A DNA stretch of 64,000 nt from Caccoplasma sp905210875. Lineage in GTDB: Bacteria > Bacteroidota > Bacteroidia > Bacteroidales > UBA11471. The stretch lies in contig OZ007034.1 in the NCBI GenBank assembly GCA_963931635.1, positions 2,604,001 through 2,668,000 of the forward strand, read 5' to 3'. The position numbers and the translations under genes were made by a program. The notes under the pieces were generated by a model, which did not search any database, was not told the DNA's origin, and worked only from the letters and a program-made list of their open reading frames with translations. Positions 44,448 to 52,189 of the stretch are shown here, piece after piece (the stretch's first letter is position 1; each line of letters begins with the position of its first letter).

Positions 44448-45200
44448 ATGGAAAAGCCCCATCGTGTGTACGGACTTGTAGGGTATCGCCTTACTCACTC
44501 TTTTTCCCGCAACTTTTTCAACGAAAAATTTGCAAATGAAAATATACCGGCCGAATACCGGAACTTTGAAATAGATCGCATCGAAGATCTGCGACTGGTT
44601 GTCGAGGAGACTCCCGACCTGTGCGGCCTGAACGTTACGATTCCCTATAAAGAAAGCATCATTCCTTTTCTCGATGAGATGGACGGAACGGCACAGATGA
44701 TTGGCGCCGTAAACGTGGTAAAGTTCATTCCGGGAAAAGATAAAATGTTATTGAAAGGATATAACTCCGACATCATAGGATTTACCGATTCAATTCGCCC
44801 CTACATCAAAGATTATCACCGGAAAGCATTGATCTTGGGCACCGGAGGTGCGTCAAAAGCGGTATGGTACGGACTTCTCTCCCTGGGTATTGACCCACAG
44901 CTGGTATCGCGCACACCCAGAGAGGGGGTACTCAGCTACGAAGAGCTCACGCCACGGCACATGGAAGAATTTCAAATCATCGTAAACGCTACCCCCTTGG
45001 GTATGTATCCTCAGACCGACACTTGTCCTAATATTCCCTACGATGCCATCACTCCCCAACATCTGGCCTACGACCTGGTGTACAATCCCGAGACCACACT
45101 CTTTCTCGAAAAATGTGCCCAGCAGGGAGCCACGACAAAGAACGGTCTGGAAATGCTTCTGTTGCAAGCCTATGCCAGCTGGGATATCTGGAACAAGTAG
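44448..45200 (+). CDS. aroE: Shikimate dehydrogenase
   Basis: The 250-residue protein has the shikimate-binding start YGLVGYRLTHSFSRNFFNEKF near residue 8. It also has GLNVTIPYKESIIPFLD near 64 (catalytic lysine), an NADP Rossmann motif ILGTGGASKAVWYGL near 128, and the C-terminal TKNGLEMLLLQA. It reduces 3-dehydroshikimate to shikimate. It is somewhat shorter than the E. coli enzyme, as is usual in Bacteroidota. Confidence 0.95.
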   Translation: MEKPHRVYGLVGYRLTHSFSRNFFNEKFANENIPAEYRNFEIDRIEDLRLVVEETPDLCGLNVTIPYKESIIPFLDEMDGTAQMIGAVNVVKFIPGKDKMLLKGYNSDIIGFTDSIRPYIKDYHRKALILGTGGASKAVWYGLLSLGIDPQLVSRTPREGVLSYEELTPRHMEEFQIIVNATPLGMYPQTDTCPNIPYDAITPQHLAYDLVYNPETTLFLEKCAQQGATTKNGLEMLLLQAYASWDIWNK

Positions 45201-45270
45201 CCAATTATCGAATTTTGAGAACTTTTGTGCTTCTGTATTGTTATACACAAAATAACTTTACAGAATTACC

Positions 45271-45420
45271 ATGTTGTCGACATCAAAGAAAATAGGAACT
45301 TTTATGGCTGTATTGCTGGCCATCATTCTTCTTGTGTATTGGCTTTTTGCCGAAACACTCTTTACCTCGTATTCACCTGAGATTTATCCTGAGTCGGAGA
45401 GTACTGTTTATGAAAACTAA
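45271..45420 (+). CDS. Small single-span membrane protein (49 aa), unknown
   Basis: A 49-codon frame begins MLSTSKKIGTFMAVLLAIIL and runs through one hydrophobic helix (about residues 10-28) into an acidic, tyrosine/glutamate-rich tail ending STVYEN. It has a lysine pair before the helix and a proper stop, 70 bp after aroE. I recognise no family. A short gene of this kind is plausible; coding status is inferred from composition only. Confidence 0.45.
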   Translation: MLSTSKKIGTFMAVLLAIILLVYWLFAETLFTSYSPEIYPESESTVYEN

Positions 45421-45529
45421 AATAGATATCAAAACCATAAAAACAACAATTTGAACAAAATTTCCGACAAAAATATTTTGATTTAAAGTGCCAATTACTT
45501 ATATTGTGACGAAATTTAATCCCAACCGT

Positions 45530-45754
45530 ATGAAAACGTTGGATATTGCAGTAAATGCAGGCCGCATATGGTGCATCCTGGAAGGGTGTTATACCATCAC
45601 GGTCAATCGCGTAAAAAGGCTGCTTTCATTGTCGGACAAAGACTTCTTTGCAGCCATCGGCTGGCTTGCCTGCGAACATCACATCTTCTGTGATGAACAA
45701 GATGGTGAATGGTATGTCAGCAATAAACAGCCATTAGGCTTTTTCAGCTTCTAG
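45530..45754 (+). CDS. Small winged-helix protein (DUF2582-like)
   Basis: The 74-residue protein MKTLDIAVNAGRIWCILEG resembles the small winged helix-turn-helix proteins (PF10771 type) common in Bacteroidales, with a C-terminal wing (HHIFCDEQDGEWYVS). The frame is open further upstream to a GTG at 45488, but the ATG at 45530 matches the family's usual start. The role is unknown; DNA binding is inferred from the fold. A terminator follows at 45785-45814. Confidence 0.75.
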   Translation: MKTLDIAVNAGRIWCILEGCYTITVNRVKRLLSLSDKDFFAAIGWLACEHHIFCDEQDGEWYVSNKQPLGFFSF

Positions 45755-45784
45755 ATGGGAATGAAGCTCGGGGTAAAATTTCAA

Positions 45785-45814
45785 AAAAGGTCTGCCGTGA
45801 ATGGCAGACCTTTT
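45785..45814. terminator. Bidirectional intrinsic terminator
   Basis: A 12-bp perfect stem (AAAAGGTCTGCC and its complement) with a 6-nt loop and a T-rich tail on both strands lies between converging genes. Confidence 0.9.
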
Positions 45815-45841
45815 CTTTTTTATTTTCAAGTTGGCACTTGC

Positions 45842-46303
45842 TTACTTAACGTCGGACATCAACTTTTCAAAAAAATCGTCCAACTCCTCTCCCATCTTTT
45901 TCAACAAATCGTCTTCGAGAAAAAGCATCTCTTTGTCGAAAGTCTTCAACTCACACACCGGCTCTTTCTCTTCGTTAATGAGAACCACCGAAACCGGAGC
46001 CACTGTATCGAGAGAGGAAAACGCAGCATCGACCTCGGGCATATTCAAGGCCTCTCGCAATAGTTTTACCAGACCTTCCGACGTGGGTGCATCAGCGACC
46101 TCTTTGAGGTCTTCACATTCATCTAGGGTAATTTGCTGCAACAAGACATCTTTATCATCGTAAAGAGATAAAGAGAGCTCCTCGGGTCGGAATCCGACAT
46201 ACATATCAGTCAACGAATAAGTGCTATCGTCTTTTGCTTTCTCAATAGCTTCACAGAAAGCCTCTGCTATCAATTTCAACATCGATTCTCGTACCGCATT
46301 CAT
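45842..46303 (-). CDS. Hypothetical acidic protein (153 aa)
   Basis: The 153-residue soluble protein is strongly acidic (many D/E, for example FLEDDLLKKMGEELDDFFEKL at the C terminus) and has no signal peptide or membrane segment. I do not recognise its family. A TATCTTTG-like element on this strand (46321-46328) lies 18 bp upstream of the ATG, supporting expression. It is flanked by terminators and mscL. Confidence 0.75.
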   Translation of the reverse strand: MNAVRESMLKLIAEAFCEAIEKAKDDSTYSLTDMYVGFRPEELSLSLYDDKDVLLQQITLDECEDLKEVADAPTSEGLVKLLREALNMPEVDAAFSSLDTVAPVSVVLINEEKEPVCELKTFDKEMLFLEDDLLKKMGEELDDFFEKLMSDVK

Positions 46304-46370
46304 ACCTGTCTATTTTTTTCCAAAGATACGAATTTCCTGGTATAAGAATATATAACAGCCAAAAAATTCT

Positions 46371-46823
46371 TTATTTCTCTCGGTATGGGTTCTTTTCTTT
46401 GAGTAAATCGCGTATTTCCTGCAATAACTTTACCTCGTCCGAAACAGTCGGGGGCGCAGCCGAAGCCTGCTTGGCAGCTTCCTCGGCAGCTTTTTTACGC
46501 GAAAAACGAGATATGAGTTTTACAAAGAGAAATATCGAAAAGGCAATCACTAAAAAATCAAATGTCGCCTGTATGAAATTTCCATAATTGACCGCCACCT
46601 CCCGAGCCGGTATATCACTACCGAGAGAAGGAGAGTGAAACGTCCATTTCAAGTCTTTAAAATTAACGCCACCTATAAGTACTCCTATCAACGGCATGAT
46701 GATATCCGACACAAGCGAAGAGACAATCTTCCCGAATGCCCCTCCGATAATTACACCCACTGCCATATCAATGACATTTCCTCGCATGGCAAATGCCTTG
46801 AAATCTTGAAGAATCTTTTTCAT
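46371..46823 (-). CDS. mscL: Large-conductance mechanosensitive channel MscL
   Basis: The 150-residue protein starts MKKILQDFKAFAMRGNVIDMA and has the pore helix AVGVIIGGAFGKIVSSLVSDIIMPLIG, read as two adjoining motifs, then a periplasmic loop, a second membrane helix (FDFLVIAFSIFLFVKLI) and a C-terminal helix bundle (VKLLQEIRDLL). It releases solutes during hypo-osmotic shock. The ATG at 46821-46823 is preferred over one two codons upstream. A TATCTTTG-like box lies at 46844-46851. Confidence 0.96.
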   Translation of the reverse strand: MKKILQDFKAFAMRGNVIDMAVGVIIGGAFGKIVSSLVSDIIMPLIGVLIGGVNFKDLKWTFHSPSLGSDIPAREVAVNYGNFIQATFDFLVIAFSIFLFVKLISRFSRKKAAEEAAKQASAAPPTVSDEVKLLQEIRDLLKEKNPYREK

Positions 46824-47004
46824 ATGCAATCTATTATTATAGACAAAGATAATAAAAAATATTTAAGTCGACCGACTTTGGACCTTATTGCTTACAAAAT
46901 GGATAGAATATTTATATATATTACATTTTTGATGAAGAATGGAGATTTATTTTTCTTTTTATCAAAAAAATTGCGAAATACTTTTTTCTTTTCTTCATTT
47001 TACC

Positions 47005-47012
47005 TATCTTTG
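47005..47012 (+). promoter_or_regulatory. Putative -7 promoter element of the aromatic operon
   Basis: TATCTTTG fits TAnnTTTG and lies 27 bp before the first leader peptide start. The -33 region is only T-rich. The 180 bp further upstream toward mscL are AT-rich with no gene. Confidence 0.55.
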
Positions 47013-47038
47013 TTGCGTAATAAAAACAAGCATCGACT

Positions 47039-47095
47039 ATGAACCATTCTTTCGGTTACACCTATTTTTTCTATTTTTACTTTAACAAAAAGTAA
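47039..47095 (+). CDS. Phe/Tyr leader peptide 1 (18 aa)
   Basis: The short frame encodes MNHSFGYTYFFYFYFNKK, with five Phe and four Tyr among 18 residues. Its stop lies 2 nt before antiterminator segment 1. Ribosome stalling on Phe/Tyr codons would expose that segment. This is the hallmark of amino-acid attenuation and fits the downstream prephenate dehydratase operon. Confidence 0.85.
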   Translation: MNHSFGYTYFFYFYFNKK

Positions 47096-47097
47096 AA

Positions 47098-47162
47098 ACG
47101 GGATTTTGTGTGGCCGACAATTGATAAAATAATGAAATCCCGTTCACAAGACGGGATTTTTT
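47098..47162 (+). promoter_or_regulatory. Transcription attenuator 1 (antiterminator plus terminator)
   Basis: Segment 1 (47098-47106, ACGGGATTT) and segment 3 (47151-47159, the same 9-mer) both can pair with segment 2 (47135-47143, AAATCCCGT). The 2:3 pairing makes a GC-rich hairpin followed by a U6 run, an intrinsic terminator; the 1:2 pairing prevents it. A ribosome at the leader stop codon would cover segment 1 and favour termination. Confidence 0.87.
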
Positions 47163-47179
47163 AATATATACCGAATTAT

Positions 47180-47290
47180 ATGGCACAACGATATTTTCGA
47201 TTTTACGGATTTTACTTTTTCTACTTTATGCAACAAGGCGTCAAGGTGGGAGGCAATCGTATGTGCCTCAAAAGTTCCATGATATGTTAA
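47180..47290 (+). CDS. Phe/Tyr leader peptide 2 (36 aa)
   Basis: The frame begins MAQRYFRFYGFYFFYF, with ten aromatic residues in the first 16, and continues for 20 less biased residues to a TAA at 47288-47290. The aromatic run ends about 15 nt before antiterminator segment 1 of the second attenuator, the distance at which a stalled ribosome would leave that segment free. Confidence 0.8.
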   Translation: MAQRYFRFYGFYFFYFMQQGVKVGGNRMCLKSSMIC

Positions 47291-47323
47291 TCCCACCTTC
47301 CCTCCGGAAGAGTGGGATTTTTT
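47243..47323 (+). promoter_or_regulatory. Transcription attenuator 2 (antiterminator plus terminator)
   Basis: AAGGTGGGA at 47243-47251 is exactly complementary to TCCCACCTT at 47291-47299. That second segment also forms the terminator stem with 47307-47319 (AATCCCAC-CTTC / GAAG-A-GTGGGATT) followed by U6. The arrangement repeats that of attenuator 1. The terminator ends 14 bp before the pheA ATG. Confidence 0.82.
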
Positions 47324-47337
47324 AATAACCAACCAAT

Positions 47338-48180
47338 ATGAAACGTATAGCCATACAAGGAGCCAAAGGTTCTTTTCACGACATCGCCGCTCATCGCTAC
47401 TTCAGCGGAGAAGAAATCGAAGTCATCTACTGTGCCACTTTTGAAGATATTTTCTCAAACATAAAGAAAGATGACTCTGTCATCGGATTGATGGCCATCG
47501 AGAACACCATCGCCGGCAGCCTGCTGCAAAACCATGAATTGCTGCGCGAGAGCGACACGCAAATCGTAGGAGAAGCCCGCCTGCATATCTCCCACTCGAT
47601 TATGTGCCTGCCCGAGGACGACTGGGACGACATTACCGAAGTCAACTCCCACCCTATCGCTCTGATGCAGTGCCGCGAGTTTCTCAACGCCCACCCTCGG
47701 CTCAAAGCGGTCGAAGCCGAAGACACAGCCAAGAGCGCCGAAGACATATTCCGCCACAAGTTGCACGGGCGGGCCGCCATCTGCGGAAAAGATGTTGCCG
47801 CCATGTATGGCCTGAAAATCTTGCAGGAAGGCATCGAGACCAACAAGCACAACTCGACCCGCTTCCTCGTCTTGTCGAACCGTTGGCAGGCCGACGACCT
47901 GCGTAAAGGCAAAGTTTGCAACAAATCGAGCCTCGTCTTCACCCTGCCGCACACCGAAGGCAGCCTCTCGCAGGTACTCTCGATTCTGTCATTCTACAAA
48001 ATGAACCTGACCAAAATACAGTCGCTGCCCATCATCGGCCGCGAATGGGAATACCAGTTCTACATCGACGTCGTATACGAAGACCGTCTGCGCTACCACC
48101 AGGCCGTCGATGCCATTACCCCTCTGACCAAAGAACTTAAAATACTTGGAGAATATGCCGAATCAAAATGTAACCTGTAA
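47338..48180 (+). CDS. pheA: Prephenate dehydratase
   Basis: The 280-residue protein has the dehydratase domain (IQGAKGSFHDIAAHRYF at the N terminus, GLMAIENTIAGSLLQNHELL near residue 50, the catalytic-Thr region HNSTRFLVLSN near 172). An ACT regulatory domain follows (SLVFTLPHTEGSLSQVLSIL near 198, IQSLPIIGREWEYQFYIDV near 223). It converts prephenate to phenylpyruvate and is normally inhibited by phenylalanine through the ACT domain. Transcription is evidently controlled by the tandem attenuators in front of it. It overlaps the next gene by 26 nt. Confidence 0.96.
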   Translation: MKRIAIQGAKGSFHDIAAHRYFSGEEIEVIYCATFEDIFSNIKKDDSVIGLMAIENTIAGSLLQNHELLRESDTQIVGEARLHISHSIMCLPEDDWDDITEVNSHPIALMQCREFLNAHPRLKAVEAEDTAKSAEDIFRHKLHGRAAICGKDVAAMYGLKILQEGIETNKHNSTRFLVLSNRWQADDLRKGKVCNKSSLVFTLPHTEGSLSQVLSILSFYKMNLTKIQSLPIIGREWEYQFYIDVVYEDRLRYHQAVDAITPLTKELKILGEYAESKCNL

Positions 48181-49345
48181 TATCGTTCCCGCCAACCGGG
48201 TAAACCAGATAAGCGAATACTACTTCTCAAAGAAACTCAAAGAAGTAGCCGATATGAATGCCCGCGGGCTGAATGTCATCAGCCTCGGAATAGGCAGCCC
48301 CGACCGTCCACCCCATGCCGAGACGATTGAGACTCTCTGCCGCGAAAGCCGCAAAGACAACACCCACGGTTATCAACCTTATGTGGGAATACCCGAGTTG
48401 CGACGAGCCTTTGCCGACTGGTACCACAAATGGTATGGCGTAGAACTCGACCCGAGTTGTGAAATACAACCGCTCATCGGCTCGAAAGAGGGTATTCTGC
48501 ACATCTCACTGGCTTTTCTCAATCCCGGCGACGGCGTGCTGGTTCCTAACCCGGGATACCCCACCTACACCTCGGTAAGCCGACTGGCCGAAGCCCGCAT
48601 CATTCCGTATGAACTGCGCGAAGAGAACGGGTGGCAACCCGACTTTGACGCACTCGACAAATGCGACCTCTCGGGAGTGAAACTCATGTGGGTCAACTAT
48701 CCGCACATGCCGACCGGCGCTCCGGCCTCGCATGAACTGTTTGAAAAGCTGGTCGACTTCGGGCGACGCCACAACATCATCATAGTCAACGACAACCCTT
48801 ACAGTTTCATACTCAACGATAACCCAATGAGTCTTCTGTCGATACCAGGCGCCAAAGAGATATGCATCGAGATGAACTCCATGAGTAAATCGCACAACAT
48901 GCCTGGGTGGCGCGTAGGCATGCTGGCCTCAAACGCCCAATTCGTCTCCTGGATACTGCGTGTGAAGAGCAACATCGACTCGGGTACATTCCGTCCCATG
49001 CAGGAGGCTGCCGCCCACGCTCTGTCGCTTCCGGCCTCCTGGTACGAAAGCAACAACCGCATCTACCGGGAACGGCGGGTCATTGCCGAACAGATTGCCG
49101 AAGCTATGGGCTGCACGTTCGACCCAAAACAACGTGGCATGTTCCTCTGGGCCAAGATTCCCGATACCATGAACAGCTGTACCGAACTGGCCGACAAGGT
49201 TCTCTACGAAGCCCGTGTCTTCATCACGCCCGGCATCATATTCGGCAGCCAGGGTGAGCGTTACGTGCGCATCTCTCTTTGTGCCGACCAAAAGGCTCTG
49301 GAAGAATCTCTCCGACGCATAAAAGAACACATTAGAATATCATAA
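48155..49345 (+). CDS. Class I/II PLP aminotransferase of the aromatic operon
   Basis: The ~396-residue enzyme has LGIGSPDRPP near residue 45, YQPYVGIPELRRAFADWY near 72, NPGYPTYTS near 130, VNYPHMPTGAPAS near 183 and the PLP lysine in NSMSKSHNMPGWRVGM near 240. It resembles aspartate/aromatic and LL-DAP-type aminotransferases. By context it makes phenylalanine and tyrosine from their keto acids (or acts on prephenate). I chose the ATG at 48155, inside the end of pheA, rather than the TTG at 48146; the overlap suggests translational coupling. The gap to the next gene is 13 bp. Confidence 0.9.
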   Translation: MPNQNVTCNIVPANRVNQISEYYFSKKLKEVADMNARGLNVISLGIGSPDRPPHAETIETLCRESRKDNTHGYQPYVGIPELRRAFADWYHKWYGVELDPSCEIQPLIGSKEGILHISLAFLNPGDGVLVPNPGYPTYTSVSRLAEARIIPYELREENGWQPDFDALDKCDLSGVKLMWVNYPHMPTGAPASHELFEKLVDFGRRHNIIIVNDNPYSFILNDNPMSLLSIPGAKEICIEMNSMSKSHNMPGWRVGMLASNAQFVSWILRVKSNIDSGTFRPMQEAAAHALSLPASWYESNNRIYRERRVIAEQIAEAMGCTFDPKQRGMFLWAKIPDTMNSCTELADKVLYEARVFITPGIIFGSQGERYVRISLCADQKALEESLRRIKEHIRIS

Positions 49346-49358
49346 AAATCATATAACT

Positions 49359-50435
49359 ATGGCAGACTCTATCATGAATCTCGAACCGATTACCCTGCCG
49401 GGTATCGAAAACAAACGTCCGCTCGTCATCGCCGGCCCGTGCAGCGCCGAAACCGAAGAGCAAGTACTCGAAACCGCCAAGGAACTGGCAGCTCAGGGCA
49501 TCAAGATATTCCGGGCCGGAATATGGAAACCCCGCACCAAACCGGGTGGATTTGAAGGCGTGGGAACCGTCGGCCTTCCCTGGCTGAAACGTGTCAAAGA
49601 AGAGACCGGCATGTATGTAGCTACCGAGGTAGCCAACCAATACCATGTATTCGAAGCCCTCAAATACGGCGTAGACATACTCTGGATCGGAGCACGCACG
49701 GCAGCCAATCCCTTTTCGATGCAGGAAATCGCCGACGCACTGAAAGGTGTAGACATACCCATACTCATCAAAAACCCGGTCAACCCCGACCTCGAACTGT
49801 GGGTTGGTGCCGTAGAGCGCATCTACAACGCAGGCATACGCAAAATCGGCGTGATACACCGTGGATTCAGCGCCTACGACAAGCGCATCTACCGCAACCT
49901 GCCGCAATGGCACATTCCCATCGAATTGCGCCGCCGCTTTCCCAACCTGCCCATCATCTGCGACCCCAGCCACATAGGCGGCAAACGCGACCTCATCGCT
50001 CCGCTCTGCCAACAGGCTATGGACCTCGGATTCGACGGTCTCATCATTGAATCGCACTGTAACCCCGACAACGCTTGGAGCGACGCCTCGCAACAGGTAA
50101 AACCCGACGTGCTGGCCTACATTCTCGACATGCTCATCGTGCGTGAAACGTCACAAAGCACCGAGAACTTGAACGAACTGCGTCGCCAAATCGACGAACT
50201 CGACAACCAACTGCTCGACCTGCTGTCGAAACGTATGCGGGTGTCGCGCGAAATCGGACTATACAAGAAAGAGCACGACATGCCCATTCTGCAAACGGCC
50301 CGATATGACGAGATTCTCAGCAAACGGGTGAGCCAGGCTCAAGATCTGGACATGGACGGAGAATTCATGAAAACCATTTTGGCAGCCATACACGAAGAGT
50401 CGATACGCCAGCAGATGGTCATCATCAACAAATAA
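49359..50435 (+). CDS. Bifunctional DAHP synthase / chorismate mutase
   Basis: The 358-residue protein joins a type-I-beta-like DAHP synthase (LVIAGPCSAETEEQVLETAK near residue 22, FRAGIWKPRTKPGGFEGVG near 51, ICDPSHIGGKRDL near 200, IESHCNPDNAWSDASQQ near 228) to a C-terminal AroQ chorismate mutase (LNELRRQIDELDNQLLDLLSKR near residue 268 onward). It catalyses the first step of the shikimate pathway and the chorismate-to-prephenate branch step. This fusion is typical of Bacteroidota. It supplies the substrate for both pheA and tyrA in the same operon. Confidence 0.95.
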   Translation: MADSIMNLEPITLPGIENKRPLVIAGPCSAETEEQVLETAKELAAQGIKIFRAGIWKPRTKPGGFEGVGTVGLPWLKRVKEETGMYVATEVANQYHVFEALKYGVDILWIGARTAANPFSMQEIADALKGVDIPILIKNPVNPDLELWVGAVERIYNAGIRKIGVIHRGFSAYDKRIYRNLPQWHIPIELRRRFPNLPIICDPSHIGGKRDLIAPLCQQAMDLGFDGLIIESHCNPDNAWSDASQQVKPDVLAYILDMLIVRETSQSTENLNELRRQIDELDNQLLDLLSKRMRVSREIGLYKKEHDMPILQTARYDEILSKRVSQAQDLDMDGEFMKTILAAIHEESIRQQMVIINK

Positions 50436-50445
50436 GAAAAGGACG

Positions 50446-51219
50446 ATGAAAATACTGATTTTAGGCGCCGGTAAGATGGGTTCGTTCTTTGCCGACGTGT
50501 TGAGTTTTGAGCATGAGGTGGGTATCTACGACACCGACCCGCAGCGGCTGAGGTTTACCTTCAACACCCAGCGCATGACGACGATGGAAGAAATTGAGGC
50601 TTTCAAGCCCGAACTGCTCATCAACGCCGCCACCGTAAAATACACCATACCGGCATTCGAAGCCGTGCTACCTCATATTCCCGAGAGCTGCATCATATCG
50701 GACATCGCTTCGGTAAAAACCGGACTGCCGGAGTTCTATGCCAAGGTAAAGCACCCGTTTGTGTCGACACACCCCATGTTCGGTCCCACGTTTGCCAACC
50801 TCAGCAACCTCTCCGAGGAGAACACCATCATCATCTCCGAATCGAATCATCTGGGAAAAGTTTTCTTCAAAGACCTGTACAGCCGCCTGCATCTCAACAT
50901 CTTTGAGTACACCTTCAAGCAACACGACGAGACGATAGCCTACTCGCTCTCCATACCGTTTGCCTCGACCATGGTATTCGCCTCCATCATGAAGCACCAG
51001 GACGCCCCGGGTACCACCTTCAAGAAGCACATGAACATTGCCCGCGGTCTCTTCTCGGAAGACGACTACCTGATTAGCGAAATTCTCTTCAACCCCCACA
51101 CCAGCGAACAGCTGGAAAAGATTCAGGAGAACCTGGCCCACCTCCAAGACATCGTGGCCCGGAAAGACAGTGCCGCCATGCAGGAATACCTCACTCGCCT
51201 GCGGGGAAACATCAAATAA
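50446..51219 (+). CDS. tyrA: Prephenate dehydrogenase
   Basis: The 257-residue protein has the NAD motif ILGAGKMGSFFADVL near residue 4, ISDIASVKTGLPEF near 83, and the conserved STHPMFGPTFANLS near 105 that is diagnostic of prephenate/arogenate dehydrogenases (HPMFGP). It converts prephenate to 4-hydroxyphenylpyruvate for tyrosine synthesis. It starts 10 bp after the DAHP synthase fusion and ends the operon at a strong terminator. Confidence 0.94.
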   Translation: MKILILGAGKMGSFFADVLSFEHEVGIYDTDPQRLRFTFNTQRMTTMEEIEAFKPELLINAATVKYTIPAFEAVLPHIPESCIISDIASVKTGLPEFYAKVKHPFVSTHPMFGPTFANLSNLSEENTIIISESNHLGKVFFKDLYSRLHLNIFEYTFKQHDETIAYSLSIPFASTMVFASIMKHQDAPGTTFKKHMNIARGLFSEDDYLISEILFNPHTSEQLEKIQENLAHLQDIVARKDSAAMQEYLTRLRGNIK

Positions 51220-51240
51220 CAGCCCCATCGCACAATTCCG

Positions 51241-51284
51241 CCAAAGAGAGAGGGGGACCTTGTTTGGTCCCCCTCTCTCTTTGG
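51241..51284. terminator. Bidirectional terminator between tyrA and trmN6-like gene
   Basis: A 19-bp perfect stem (CCAAAGAGAGAGGGGGACC and complement) with a 6-nt loop lies between converging genes. It is stable but lacks a long U tail. Confidence 0.85.
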
Positions 51285-51292
51285 CCCTCAGT

Positions 51293-52015
51293 CTACAACT
51301 GCAAATAGAAGTCGCGAGTGAGTGCCTTATATTCGGACGTCCACTGCAAAGGTGCCGTCTCGATGGAAAAGTGCTGCTCGTCAACCGCCGCGACAGGCTC
51401 ACGCCCCCACTCGGCCAACACCCGCTTGGGAGCCGTTCCCTCACGGCCGCTCACCCAAGCCACCCGGCGGGGAAAAAATCCGAAACGACGCGCTTCGGCA
51501 TCGACCGCATCGTATATTCCGGCCGGAAAGATAAGCGAGACATGCCCACCCGGGAGCAAAAGCGAAGCAGCACCCTGCAACAGCGAGGCATAGGTGAGGC
51601 GAGCCGCATGCCGTGCCGTGAGCCGTGCCTCATCGTCGGGGAGAAGAGAATGTTCAAAATAAGGAGGGTTGGAGACAACAAGATTGTAACGAGGAGATTG
51701 AGACGCAGCGGCATAATCAACGAAATCGCCACAACAGATATGTATCCGCTCGCTCCATGGCGAGCGGGCCACGTTGTCGGCAGCCTGTGCCGCCGCCTCG
51801 GCATCAATCTCCACCCCATCGACCAGCACTTCGGGGGTAGTGCGCTGGGCTGCCATCAAAGCAATCAGTCCGGTACCACAACCCACATCGAGAATACGGC
51901 GACAGCCGGCAACATCGCACCACGCACCTATCAGCACGCCATCGGTGCCCACTTTCATGGCACAACGGTCGTGCCACACGGTAAACTGCTTGAAACGAAA
52001 ATAGGGATTGCTCAT
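51293..52015 (-). CDS. tRNA1(Val) adenine-N6 methyltransferase-like (TrmN6/YfiC type)
   Basis: The 240-residue protein is a SAM-dependent methyltransferase with ILDVGCGTGLIALMAAQR near residue 41 (SAM motif I), VDGVEIDAEAAAQAADN near 65 (motif II) and VVSNPPYFEHSL near 113 (NPPY, typical of N6-adenine methylation). The N terminus FRFKQFTVWHDRCAMKVGTDG is characteristic of TrmN6. It would methylate A37 of tRNA(Val). The ATG at 52013-52015 is preferred over an upstream frame start at 52048. Confidence 0.88.
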   Translation of the reverse strand: MSNPYFRFKQFTVWHDRCAMKVGTDGVLIGAWCDVAGCRRILDVGCGTGLIALMAAQRTTPEVLVDGVEIDAEAAAQAADNVARSPWSERIHICCGDFVDYAAASQSPRYNLVVSNPPYFEHSLLPDDEARLTARHAARLTYASLLQGAASLLLPGGHVSLIFPAGIYDAVDAEARRFGFFPRRVAWVSGREGTAPKRVLAEWGREPVAAVDEQHFSIETAPLQWTSEYKALTRDFYLQL

Positions 52016-52085
52016 CTCCTGTAAAGTTTTGAACCGGCAAATAAACAAAAATCTATAATAATATCCATAGACGATAAAGAATCAT

Positions 52086-52155
52086 TAACTTTGGCACGTC
52101 AATTGCTATATAAAAAACGTAAGAGCCAGTCTTATGCAACCGCATGCTGCATAAG
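52086..52155 (+). promoter_or_regulatory. Putative lon promoter (-7 box) and leader hairpin
   Basis: TAACTTTG at 52086-52093 fits TAnnTTTG. An 8-bp stem (CTTATGCA 52131-52138 with TGCATAAG 52148-52155) lies in the ~90-nt leader. Confidence 0.4.
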
Positions 52156-52189
52156 AGGAAATATGACAAAATGACAAATACGAAAAATT

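Noticed and set aside
47144..47332. Minus-strand frame across the attenuator region
   Set aside because: It is the complement of the second leader peptide and terminators; no recognisable protein features.
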